Source: an uncultured Pygmaiobacter sp. (lineage in GTDB: Bacteria > Bacillota > Clostridia > Oscillospirales > Ruminococcaceae). From it: DNA of 32,547 bases. Shown in pieces: positions 6,818 through 13,342 of this stretch (position 1 is its first letter; every line of letters begins with the position of its first letter). Location: positions 1 to 32,547 of the forward strand of contig CALXBG010000053.1 of assembly GCA_944386485.1 (NCBI GenBank), in the 5' to 3' direction. A model generated the notes under the pieces. It made no database searches, was not told the DNA's origin, and was given only the letters and a program-made list of their open reading frames with translations. The position numbers and the translations under genes were made by a program.

Positions 6818-8347
6818 GTGTACCACGCATTATATCGCAAATACCGGCCCAAAACCTTTGGGGATGTCTTCGGACAGGACGCGATTACTGCGGCCCTCAA
6901 AAATCAGGTCGAGCGGGGCCATATCGGGCATGCCTACATCTTTACCGGCACCCGCGGCACCGGTAAGACTACCTGCGCCAAGATCTTTGCTCGGGCGGTC
7001 AACTGTCTCAACCCGCAAGGCGGCGAGCCCTGCGGCGAATGTGAGATCTGCCGCGGGTTGGAGGAGGGCGGCATTCTCGACGTGGTCGAGATCGACGCGG
7101 CCTCCAATACCGGTATCGACGACATCCGCGCGCTGCGGGAGGAGGCGGTCTACACCCCCGCCAGCTGCCGCTACAAGGTTTATATCATCGACGAGGTGCA
7201 CATGCTCTCGAACAGCGCCTTCAACGCGCTGCTCAAGATCATGGAGGAGCCGCCCGCCCATGTGATCTTCATTCTCGCGACGACTGAGATTCAAAAGGTG
7301 CCCGCAACGATCCTCTCCCGCTGCCAGCGGTACGACTTTGGCCGTATCCCGCAGCAGACGATTCAGAAACGGCTGGAGATGGTCGCGGAAAAGGAGGGTA
7401 TCGAGCTGTCGCCTGCGGCGGCCCAGCTGATCGCCCAACTGGCGGACGGCGCGCTGCGGGACGGCCTCTCGATTCTCGATACCTGCGCTTCGGCCCAGCA
7501 GACGGTCGATGAACCGCTGGTCCGCCGGATGGCAGGGGTCACCGACCGCAGCTATCTGTTCGAACTCTCCCGAGCGCTTTCATCCGGCGATGCGGCCGGT
7601 GCGATTCAGCGGGTTGCCGCGCTGCGGGAACAGTCGATTGACATGAAACGGCTCTGCGAGGAGATGATCGCTCATTACCGCACCGTCATGCTGGTCGGCA
7701 TCGGCGCGGACGAGCTGGGGGCCAGCCTCTCGGCGGAAGAGCGGCAGCGGTATCAGGAACTGGCAAGGGAGATCCCGCTGACGGCGGCGGTCGGCGCGAT
7801 GCGGGCGCTGGGCGACTGCCTGGACCGGATGGGACGGGGTACCGACCCGCGCATCGAGCTGGAGCTGACCCTGTTTGCGCTGTGCGGCGCAGAGCAGACC
7901 GAAGCACCGACAGTCAGGGTGGCGCAGCCGAGACCGGCACAGGTGAAGGTTGCAGCTCCGCAGCCGGAACCCGAGCGGCCCGCAGAGGAACCGCACAGTA
8001 CACCGCCTGCCGCACCGGCGTCGGATGTGCAGCCCTGCGGCTTCTGGCAGCAGGTCATCGCCCTCGCGCAGGAAAAGGATCCGATGGTGCACGGCTTTCT
8101 TGTCGGCAGCAGCGCCTATTTGCAGGGCAACCGGGTGCTGATCGACGGCAGCGAGCTGTTTTTGAACTTCATGAAGACCAACAAGGATTCCGCCGGGCGG
8201 CTCAAGGATCTGATCGAGCAGGCCGGCGGCCGCCGGTACGCGATCGGCCCCTATCGCCGGCCGCAGCAGGCGGAACAACGACCTTCAAGAGCGGAGGAGA
8301 CTCTCCGGCAGCTGGAAGAAGCCGGCGTGCCGGTTGAGTATCGCTGA
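6818..8347 (+). CDS. dnaX: DNA polymerase III subunit gamma/tau
   Basis: The 509-residue clamp-loader ATPase opens the sliding clamp at replication forks. The N-terminus YHALYRKYRPKTFGDVFGQ is diagnostic. Walker A is GTRGTGKT (44-51), followed by a Cys cluster for zinc (NCLNPQGGEPCGECEIC), Walker B IIDEVHML, and the sensor motif ILSRCQRYDF. The C-terminal part (about 365-430) is Pro/Ala/Gln-rich linker, then a short tau-like domain. I chose GTG 6818 because GGAAAGGGGG lies just upstream and the family N-terminus begins there. The frame is open to 6563, but that stretch is SRP RNA. It heads a dnaX-ybaB-recR cluster (gaps 34 and 12 bases). I saw no clear slippery site for the short gamma form. 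Confidence 0.97.
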   Translation: MYHALYRKYRPKTFGDVFGQDAITAALKNQVERGHIGHAYIFTGTRGTGKTTCAKIFARAVNCLNPQGGEPCGECEICRGLEEGGILDVVEIDAASNTGIDDIRALREEAVYTPASCRYKVYIIDEVHMLSNSAFNALLKIMEEPPAHVIFILATTEIQKVPATILSRCQRYDFGRIPQQTIQKRLEMVAEKEGIELSPAAAQLIAQLADGALRDGLSILDTCASAQQTVDEPLVRRMAGVTDRSYLFELSRALSSGDAAGAIQRVAALREQSIDMKRLCEEMIAHYRTVMLVGIGADELGASLSAEERQRYQELAREIPLTAAVGAMRALGDCLDRMGRGTDPRIELELTLFALCGAEQTEAPTVRVAQPRPAQVKVAAPQPEPERPAEEPHSTPPAAPASDVQPCGFWQQVIALAQEKDPMVHGFLVGSSAYLQGNRVLIDGSELFLNFMKTNKDSAGRLKDLIEQAGGRRYAIGPYRRPQQAEQRPSRAEETLRQLEEAGVPVEYR

Positions 8348-8381
8348 TAAAAGACAACAAAGAGTTGGAGGAATACAAAAC

Positions 8382-8729
8382 ATGAAAGCAAGATTGCCCC
8401 AGGGCTATGGCAAGGTTGACCGCAACGCGCTGATGCAGCAGTATCAGAAGATGCAGCAGGATATGGAGGATCTCACCGCCGATCTCGAGGCGCGGGAGCA
8501 CACCGTCACCGCCGGCGGCGGCCAGATCAGCCTGACGATGAACGGCAAGTATGAGGTACAGAAGGTCGAGATCAAGCCGGAAGCGGTCGATCCTGAGGAC
8601 GTCGAGCTGCTCGAGGATCTGCTCGCCGCCGCCGTCAACGAGGCGGTGCGGGTGGTCAAGGAGACCCAGGAGAAGGAGATGGGAGCCCTCACCAGCGGCT
8701 TCAATCTGCCCGGCGGGTTCAGTCTGTAA
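8382..8729 (+). CDS. ybaB: YbaB/EbfC family nucleoid-associated protein
   Basis: The 115-residue protein is of the small DNA-binding YbaB/EbfC family, which forms dimers and is almost always encoded between dnaX and recR, as here. Visible family features are the helical N-terminal part with repeated Met/Gln (LMQQYQKMQQDMEDL), the central strand region GGGQISLTMNGKYEVQKVEI, PEAVDPEDVELLEDLLAAAVNEA, and a short Gly-rich tail. The ATG at 8382 has TTGGAGG ten bases upstream. A start 48 bases earlier would overlap dnaX and has no such site. Its precise cellular role is not settled; a role in nucleoid structure or recombinational repair is inferred from the family. Confidence 0.95.
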   Translation: MKARLPQGYGKVDRNALMQQYQKMQQDMEDLTADLEAREHTVTAGGGQISLTMNGKYEVQKVEIKPEAVDPEDVELLEDLLAAAVNEAVRVVKETQEKEMGALTSGFNLPGGFSL

Positions 8730-8741
8730 GGAGCGCGGCCG

Positions 8742-9341
8742 ATGGGAACAAATGCCGCCCCGCTGGAAAAGCTGATCGAGCAGTTCTCGAAACTGCCGGG
8801 CATCGGGCGCAAGGGGGCCACCCGGCTGGCATATCAGGTGCTGGCGATGGATAAGTCCGAGGCGCTGGCCTTCGCGCAGGCGATCACCGACGCGCACACC
8901 AAGATCCATCGCTGTAAGGTCTGCCAGAACTTTACCGATAAAGAGCTCTGCCCCATCTGTGAGGGAACCGGCAGGGACCGCAGCACCATCTGCGTGGTCG
9001 AGAGCCCGCGGGACGTCTCGGCATTTGAGCGCACCCGGGAATACAAGGGCCTGTATCATGTGCTGCACGGGTTGATCTCTCCGATGGACGGCATCGGCGC
9101 CGACCAGCTCACCATCAAGGAGCTGCTGGGGCGCCTTGCCGGCGACGAGGTCAAGGAGGTCATCATGGCGACCAACCCCACCGTTGAGGGTGAGGCGACC
9201 GCCATGTACCTGGCAAAGCTGATCAAGCCGTTTGGCATACGGGTCAGCCGTCTGGCCTATGGGCTGCCGGTCGGCGGCAGCCTGGAGTATGCTGACCCGA
9301 CCACGCTGGGCCGCAGTCTGCTTTCCCGCGGCGAATTGTGA
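8742..9341 (+). CDS. recR: Recombination mediator protein RecR
   Basis: RecR, 199 residues, acts with RecF and RecO to load RecA on gapped DNA. The order of parts is typical: helix-hairpin-helix (KLPGIGRKGATRLAYQVL, about 14-31), a four-Cys zinc finger (CKVCQNFTDKELCPIC, near 57-72), a Toprim domain (about 80-175; CVVESPRDVSAFERT and the acidic region after it), and the C-terminal RLAYGLPVGGSLEYAD motif. Length equals the family norm. The ATG is 12 bases after ybaB with AAGGAG upstream. It is the last gene of the dnaX operon; smpB has its own promoter. Confidence 0.97.
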   Translation: MGTNAAPLEKLIEQFSKLPGIGRKGATRLAYQVLAMDKSEALAFAQAITDAHTKIHRCKVCQNFTDKELCPICEGTGRDRSTICVVESPRDVSAFERTREYKGLYHVLHGLISPMDGIGADQLTIKELLGRLAGDEVKEVIMATNPTVEGEATAMYLAKLIKPFGIRVSRLAYGLPVGGSLEYADPTTLGRSLLSRGEL

Positions 9342-9351
9342 CCTGTTTTTC

Positions 9352-9380
9352 TTGACAGCAATGGACAAACGCGGTATAGT
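9352..9380 (+). promoter_or_regulatory. Sigma-A promoter of smpB
   Basis: A perfect TTGACA (9352-9357) and TATAGT (9375-9380) are 17 bases apart, 32 bases before the smpB start. It separates smpB from the recR operon. Confidence 0.85.
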
Positions 9381-9412
9381 ATTAGTCCAGTACCGGCAGG
9401 GGAGGTGTGCGG

Positions 9413-9883
9413 ATGGCGGAAAATTTTAAGACGATCGCGGAGAATCGCAAGGCGCGGCACGATTATTTCGTGCTCGAGGCGATGGAGACCGGCATTGAGC
9501 TGGTCGGTACCGAGGTCAAGAGCATCCGCACCGGTTCGGTCAACCTCAAGGACGCCTGGGTGGATATTGTCAACGGGGAGCTGATGGTGCTCGGTATGCA
9601 CATCAGCCCCTATGAAAAGGGAAATATTTTCAACCGGGATCCGGTTCGGCCCCGCCGTCTGCTGGCCCACAAAAAGGAGATCCGCCGCCTTGCGGCTGAG
9701 ATCAAGCAGAACGGATTGACCCTGATTCCGCTCAAACTCTATTTCAAGGGGTCCCGCGTCAAGGTCGAGGTCGGGCTGTGCCGCGGCAAAAAGCTCTATG
9801 ACAAGAGAGAATCCGCCGCCCGCAGAGACGCAAAGCGGGAGATCGACCGCGCGATGAAGACCCAGAGCCGCGCAGGTCGTTAA
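9413..9883 (+). CDS. smpB: SsrA-binding protein SmpB
   Basis: SmpB, 156 residues, binds tmRNA and delivers it to stalled ribosomes. Visible family motifs are [11 protein letters not shown] at the N-terminus, [23 protein letters not shown] (about 25-47), the [10 protein letters not shown] region, [12 protein letters not shown], and the basic C-terminal tail [21 protein letters not shown], which enters the mRNA channel. I chose ATG 9413 rather than the in-frame GTG six bases earlier, because GGGGAGG is properly spaced from the ATG. The tmRNA gene begins 34 bases after its stop, the common smpB-ssrA pairing. Confidence 0.97.
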   Translation: MAENFKTIAENRKARHDYFVLEAMETGIELVGTEVKSIRTGSVNLKDAWVDIVNGELMVLGMHISPYEKGNIFNRDPVRPRRLLAHKKEIRRLAAEIKQNGLTLIPLKLYFKGSRVKVEVGLCRGKKLYDKRESAARRDAKREIDRAMKTQSRAGR

Positions 9884-9894
9884 CAATGCAAAAC

Positions 9895-9910
9895 GCCCGG
9901 GTAACCGGGC
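9895..9910. other. Short perfect hairpin between smpB and tmRNA
   Basis: GCCCGG (9895-9900) and CCGGGC (9905-9910) close a GTAA tetraloop. No T-run follows on the plus strand, so it is a poor terminator for smpB. It may be a stability or processing element in an smpB-ssrA transcript. Confidence 0.5.
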
Positions 9911-9917
9911 AGAATAT

Positions 9918-10264
9918 GGGGATGTAAAGGTTTCGACAGGGAGAGCGAAGCCGGAGCAGCGGGTAGTGGTGCGGACCCACTTAAAAAGCCGCAAAAAAAT
10001 AGCTAACAACAACAAATTAGCAGTCGCGGCCTAATTTAGGCCGCTGTCCTTCCCACCTTACCGCGGGGTGGTGTTTGGGCATCAAATTAGCGGTGCACGT
10101 GAACGGACCTAAGCTTTGCGGACCGTCATGAACTCATGAAGCTACCGACCCTGACAGCCTGCTTACCGGCGGTCAGGCGGGGGAATCCCAAAGATAAGCT
10201 GCACCCGGAGATACTCTTGCAGAACTCTTTTTGGACACGGGTTCGACTCCCGTCATCTCCACCA
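9918..10264 (+). ncRNA. ssrA: Transfer-messenger RNA (tmRNA)
   Basis: The 5' end GGGGATGTAAAGGTTTCGAC and the 3' end GTTCGACTCCCGTCATCTCC plus ACCA are the tRNA-like half; GGGGATG pairs with CATCTCC, and CCA is encoded. The tag frame begins at GCT (10002-10004) and reads ANNNKLAVAA to TAA (10032-10034); the charged Ala precedes it. The stop lies in the loop side of a hairpin (GCGGCCTAA with TTTAGGCCGC), as in other tmRNAs. It rescues stalled ribosomes with SmpB and marks the chains for proteolysis. The length is 347 bases, in the normal range for one-piece tmRNA. Confidence 0.97.
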
Positions 10265-10265
10265 C

Positions 10266-10305
10266 GTCGGAGCAAGCGTCATATCGCTTGCTCCGACTTA
10301 TTTTA
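10266..10305 (+). terminator. Terminator of tmRNA
   Basis: GTCGGAGCAAGCG (10266-10278) and CGCTTGCTCCGAC (10285-10297) form a perfect 13-pair stem with loop TCATAT, and TTATTTTAT follows. It starts two bases after the encoded CCA. Confidence 0.92.
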
Positions 10306-10341
10306 TAAGTCAGAGCGCGCTCATTCTGCTGCTCCTCCTTT

Positions 10342-10377
10342 CCAAATCGAACCCGCTGACGCTGGGCTTCGATTTGG
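10342..10377. repeat. Imperfect inverted repeat after tmRNA
   Basis: CCAAATCGAA-CCC (10342-10354) pairs with GGG-C-TTCGATTTGG (10364-10377), with one bulged C and a nine-base loop. The stem has 13 pairs and no T-run. It could be a copy of a dispersed hairpin repeat or a leftover of an integration event at the tmRNA end. Confidence 0.6.
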
Positions 10378-10435
10378 TCTTGGGTACAGATCTGAACGTT
10401 GTGGCATCTATACTGTTTCGATTACCCAATGTAAA

Positions 10436-10479
10436 CAAGACCTGCGTATAACTACTGTTATACGCAGGTCTTGCTCTTT
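10436..10479. terminator. Perfect 17-pair hairpin, probable terminator or repeat
   Basis: CAAGACCTGCGTATAAC (10436-10452) and GTTATACGCAGGTCTTG (10457-10473) are exact complements around the loop TACT. CTCTTT follows on the plus strand. Its nearest gene is the deacetylase, whose stop is at 10582 on the minus strand. It lies 109 bases past that stop, far for its own terminator, and 172 bases past tmRNA. The identity as terminator is therefore uncertain. Confidence 0.5.
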
Positions 10480-10581
10480 ACCCTTGGTTTGTGCCATAAA
10501 TAGGATTGTTGATTGGTGGTCAGCCTATAAACATTATCTTTAGTTCTCAGGGGTGGCGGTTTTATATCAGATACGTGTGGT

Positions 10582-11382
10582 TTAGTCCGGCAGATCCTCA
10601 ACGGTACAGAACTGATAGCCGTTCTCCGAAAACCAGCTGATGATCTCGGGCAGCGCTTCCACCGTGGTTCCGGTCGCTTTGGTGTCGTGCATCAGGACGA
10701 CGCAGATGTTGTGCTCTTTGGCATCCTTGATGATGTTTTTTACAATCGTCTCGGCGCTGGGATGACCGCCGGCAGCGTCCTCGGCGCTGACATTCCAGTC
10801 GATCGTGCGGTACCCCATCTCCTCGGCCTGTGCTTTGAGCTGCTTCATAATGCCGCTGCCGCCATACCTGTGGCTGACCGTGTTGGTGCTGCCGCCGATA
10901 AAACGCAGCCATGTGAGGGCGGCAGGGTCCGCAACATAGGGCTCGAGCTTTTTCTTCAGCTCCTTGATATCGGCCCAGAAATCGGTGGTGCTGGAATAGA
11001 CCTTGCTGTATTCGTGGGTGCAGCTGTGCAACCCGATCTGATGACCTTCTGCCTCAATTCGGGTGAGCAGCGGCAGATATTTTTCATTGTTCTCAGCGGC
11101 GACAACAAAAAAGGTAGCGGGCACCTGCGCCTGTTTGAGAATGTCGAGAATCGGCTCGGTGTTTTTGCTGGGACCATCGTCAAAGGTCAGCGCGACCCAT
11201 TTTTCGTCTGTGGTATCTGCCGGCTGTGCGGGCGGAAGAAATGCGGCGTCGTCCGGAATCCGGGTAATATCTTCCTGCCGGCAGACAGTACGGTCTGAAA
11301 GATGCGCTGTGAGCGTGCAGCCAAAGACCAAGGCGAGGATGCAGCCCACAGCGGCCCAGCGCAGACGGGTGGGAAATTTCAT
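10582..11382 (-). CDS. Membrane-anchored polysaccharide deacetylase (NodB/carbohydrate esterase 4 type)
   Basis: The 266-residue protein has an N-terminal signal anchor (about 8-25; a Cys falls in VFGCTL but without a good lipobox), a linker, then a NodB domain (about 60-260). Motif 1 is TFDDGPSKNT with the catalytic and metal Asp pair. Motif 2 is HSCTHEY, giving the two metal His. The usual motif 3 (RxPYG) is replaced by RFIGGSTNTVS. Motif 4 is DWNVSAEDA and motif 5 VLMHDT. Such enzymes remove acetyl groups from peptidoglycan or other envelope glycans on the outer face. I chose ATG 11382: GGAAGG lies eight bases upstream, better than the GTG three codons earlier. It is monocistronic. The substrate cannot be assigned. 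Confidence 0.9.
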   Translation of the reverse strand: MKFPTRLRWAAVGCILALVFGCTLTAHLSDRTVCRQEDITRIPDDAAFLPPAQPADTTDEKWVALTFDDGPSKNTEPILDILKQAQVPATFFVVAAENNEKYLPLLTRIEAEGHQIGLHSCTHEYSKVYSSTTDFWADIKELKKKLEPYVADPAALTWLRFIGGSTNTVSHRYGGSGIMKQLKAQAEEMGYRTIDWNVSAEDAAGGHPSAETIVKNIIKDAKEHNICVVLMHDTKATGTTVEALPEIISWFSENGYQFCTVEDLPD

Positions 11383-11397
11383 AGCGGTCACCTTCCT

Positions 11398-11410
11398 ATG
11401 ATTTAATCAT
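11398..11410. promoter_or_regulatory. Palindrome next to the deacetylase ribosome site, possible operator
   Basis: ATGATT-T-AATCAT is an exact 13-base palindrome immediately upstream of the AGGAAGG site of the deacetylase gene. Its place suits a repressor site or an RNA hairpin, but no regulator is known. Confidence 0.3.
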
Positions 11411-11495
11411 TCTGTCTAAATGTTATGAAGCCGGGCGGATGGTTAGAAGAATGATGCAAATCTACGAATAAGATGCAAAATATGAAAAGAGGGGC

Positions 11496-11525
11496 TTGAC
11501 GCAGCGAAATAGATTGTGATATAAT
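11496..11525 (+). promoter_or_regulatory. Sigma-A promoter of tRNA-Leu
   Basis: TTGACG (11496-11501) and TATAAT (11520-11525) are 18 bases apart and end 31 bases before the tRNA. Confidence 0.8.
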
Positions 11526-11556
11526 CTCTGTTGCAGCGGTAAAAGGCTGTGCTTTT

Positions 11557-11640
11557 GCGGAAGTGCTGGAACTGGCAGACAGGCACGTTTGAGGTGCGTG
11601 TGTCTATGACGTGTGGGTTCAAGTCCCATCTTCCGCACCA
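11557..11640 (+). tRNA. tRNA-Leu (GAG)
   Basis: This 84-base class II tRNA has the acceptor pair GCGGAAG/CTTCCGC, discriminator A and encoded CCA. The anticodon stem CACGT/GCGTG encloses TTGAGGT, so the anticodon is GAG, which reads CTC/CTT leucine codons. The long variable arm and the T arm GGTTCAAGTCC are as expected. It has its own promoter and terminator. Confidence 0.96.
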
Positions 11641-11673
11641 AAAATCCGGATGCTCAGGCATCCGGATTTTTTT
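11641..11673 (+). terminator. Terminator of tRNA-Leu
   Basis: AAAATCCGGATGC and GCATCCGGATTTT form a 13-pair stem with loop TCAG, running into TTTTTTT. It begins at the base after CCA. Confidence 0.95.
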
Positions 11674-11717
11674 GTCTGAGGAAAGCAGGAGGACAAAAGC
11701 TTTGGTGGCCAAACCAA

Positions 11718-11746
11718 TTTACACCGCGGACAAAAAGCCTTATAAT
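11718..11746 (+). promoter_or_regulatory. Sigma-A promoter of the metF-metH operon
   Basis: TTTACA (11718-11723) and TATAAT (11741-11746) are 17 bases apart. The leader before metF is only about 30 bases, so no SAM, T-box or cobalamin riboswitch fits between promoter and gene. Confidence 0.75.
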
Positions 11747-11780
11747 ATAAAAATATATCTGTAAGCAAGGGGAGAACAGG

Positions 11781-12662
11781 GTGAGAATTTATAGTTTATT
11801 TGAGCAAAAGCGACCGGTATTTTCGCTGGAGGTATTTCCACCCAAGCAGACGGTAAATTTTGAACGGGTCAAGCAGACGCTGCGGGAACTTGCGGCGCTG
11901 CGGCCGGACTATGTCAGCGTGACCTACGGCGCAGCAGGTACGGCGGCGGGGCTGACCTGCGAGCTCGCCGCCTTTCTCAAACAGGAACTGCAGGTTGAGC
12001 CGCTGGCGCATTTGACCTGCATCAACTCCAGCCGCCGGCAGCTGGACGGGGTGCTCGGCCGGATGCAGGAGGCGGGGGTGGAGAATATCCTCGCGCTGCG
12101 GGGCGACCGCTCGCCGGAGGTGGAGCCGCAGAAGGATTTCCACCATGCAAACGAGCTGATGCAGTACATCGGCGAACGGTATGACTTTTCACTCGCCGGG
12201 GCCTGCTATCCGGAGGGGCATCCGGACAGCCCCAGCGCCGAAGAGGACGTCAAGACCCTGCTCTACAAGCAGCAGGCGGGGGCAAAGCATCTGGTCACCC
12301 AGCTCTTCTTTGACACCGACGCCTACTTCCGCTTTGTCGACCGCGCACTTGCCGCCGGGGTCACGCTGCCGGTACAGCCCGGCGTGATGCCGATTGTCAA
12401 GCTGGGGCAGATTCAGCGCACCGTGGCGCTGAGTGCAGCCAGCCTGCCGGCAGCCTTTTCCAAGATGATTGCCCGGTATGAACAGGACCCGGACGGGCTG
12501 TATAAAGCGGGGATTCAGTATGCGGTGAGCCAATGCCTTGCGCTGCTCGCGGGCGGCGCGCCGGGCGTGCATATTTACACGATGAACAATGCCAATGTGG
12601 CAAGGCAGGTTTATGAGGGCATCAAGGGCGCGCTGGGCAGAGGAGAAGACGGATGCGTTTGA
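11781..12662 (+). CDS. metF: Methylenetetrahydrofolate reductase
   Basis: The 293-residue flavoenzyme reduces 5,10-methylene-THF to 5-methyl-THF, the methyl donor for methionine synthase. The fold is a TIM barrel. Visible family signatures are FSLEVFPPK near residue 14 (catalytic Glu), YVSVTYGAAG (about 47-56), LAHLTCIN, NILALRGDRSP (about 98-108), DFSLAGACYPEGHPDSP, KHLVTQLFFDTDAYFRFV and PGVMPI. Length is normal. The start is GTG with AAGGGGAG upstream. It overlaps the next gene by ten bases and heads the operon metF, activation protein, metH. Confidence 0.97.
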   Translation: MRIYSLFEQKRPVFSLEVFPPKQTVNFERVKQTLRELAALRPDYVSVTYGAAGTAAGLTCELAAFLKQELQVEPLAHLTCINSSRRQLDGVLGRMQEAGVENILALRGDRSPEVEPQKDFHHANELMQYIGERYDFSLAGACYPEGHPDSPSAEEDVKTLLYKQQAGAKHLVTQLFFDTDAYFRFVDRALAAGVTLPVQPGVMPIVKLGQIQRTVALSAASLPAAFSKMIARYEQDPDGLYKAGIQYAVSQCLALLAGGAPGVHIYTMNNANVARQVYEGIKGALGRGEDGCV

Positions 12663-13342
12663 CCTTGCAGTATCCGCTGGACCGGGTCGCGCTGGCGCGG
12701 TATCTGGGCTATCCGTCCCACCAGCCGCCGGCGAGGGATCTTCCGCTGTTGCAGCAGGCAGAGCGCGAGATCCTGAAAACCGCTGCGCCCCGGTGCGTCT
12801 TTGCGCGGTTTGCCCTCGCGCGCACAGAGGAAGGGCTGCTGCTCGGCGGCACCAAAATTCTGCTGGAGGGCGAGGATATTGCCCGGCATCTCGCAGGATG
12901 CCACAGCGCGATTTTGTTCGCCGCCACTCTTGGGGCGGGGATCGACCGCCTGTTATTGCAGGCACAGGTGCAGGATCTTGCCCGGTCGGTGATGCTGGAC
13001 GCCGCCGCTTCGGTGGCGGCGGAGCAGACGGCCGAGGGCGCCCAGCGGGCAGCCGAAGCGGCGCTGTGCAAGGAGGGAGAGTATCACACCGGGCGGTTCA
13101 GTCCGGGCTATGGAGATCTGCCGATCGGATTGCAGCGGCAGCTGATCCCGCTGCTCGACGCGCCCCGGCAGATCGGGCTTACGGTGACCTCGAGCGCGAT
13201 TTTGGCCCCGCGCAAATCGGTCACCGCCTTGATTGGAATCGCGGATGGGCCGGTGCGCGGGCGGCTTGCAGGCTGCGACCATTGTCTGTTGCGGGAAAAA
13301 TGTGAGTGGAGAAAGCGGGGAATGCGCTGTGGCGGAGCATAA
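12653..13342 (+). CDS. Methionine synthase activation-domain protein (stand-alone)
   Basis: The 229-residue protein resembles the C-terminal reactivation domain of cobalamin-dependent methionine synthase. That domain holds the cobalamin for reduction and remethylation with S-adenosylmethionine. The signature GRFSPGYGDLPIGLQRQLIPLLDA (about 142-165) and the IGLTVTSSAILAPRKSVTALIG region (about 167-188) are the SAM-binding core. A Cys set follows at the C-terminus (CDHCLLREKC), perhaps for a metal. The ATG at 12653 has GGAGAAG upstream. Its end overlaps metH by 14 bases, so the three genes are translationally linked. The metH product here lacks this domain, which makes the assignment strong. 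The electron donor is not in the window. Confidence 0.88.
   Translation: MRLTLQYPLDRVALARYLGYPSHQPPARDLPLLQQAEREILKTAAPRCVFARFALARTEEGLLLGGTKILLEGEDIARHLAGCHSAILFAATLGAGIDRLLLQAQVQDLARSVMLDAAASVAAEQTAEGAQRAAEAALCKEGEYHTGRFSPGYGDLPIGLQRQLIPLLDAPRQIGLTVTSSAILAPRKSVTALIGIADGPVRGRLAGCDHCLLREKCEWRKRGMRCGGA

Larger units (their letters stand above)
10265..10581. other. Non-coding region between tmRNA and the deacetylase, hairpin-rich
   Basis: These 317 bases hold no convincing gene. From left to right there is the tmRNA terminator (10266-10305), an overlapping alternative hairpin (10290-10301 with 10305-10316), an imperfect inverted repeat (10342-10377) and a perfect 17-pair hairpin (10436-10473). 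The DNA between 10474 and 10581 is AT-richer and shows nothing I can name. Confidence 0.7.

Noticed and set aside
6818-8347. Programmed frameshift in dnaX giving the gamma form.
   Set aside because: I saw no run of A's followed by a suitable hairpin in the expected region, and the full frame is intact.
10242-10264. An attachment site at the tmRNA 3' end.
   Set aside because: No second copy of the tmRNA end and no integrase gene are visible in the window, so it stays only a possibility for the hairpin region.
10136-10543. A 135-codon frame starting inside tmRNA.
   Set aside because: It covers the tRNA-like end of tmRNA, the terminator and two hairpins; coding use is not credible.
11747-11780. 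Possible SAM or T-box riboswitch before metF.
   Set aside because: Only about 30 bases separate the promoter from the start codon, too short for either.
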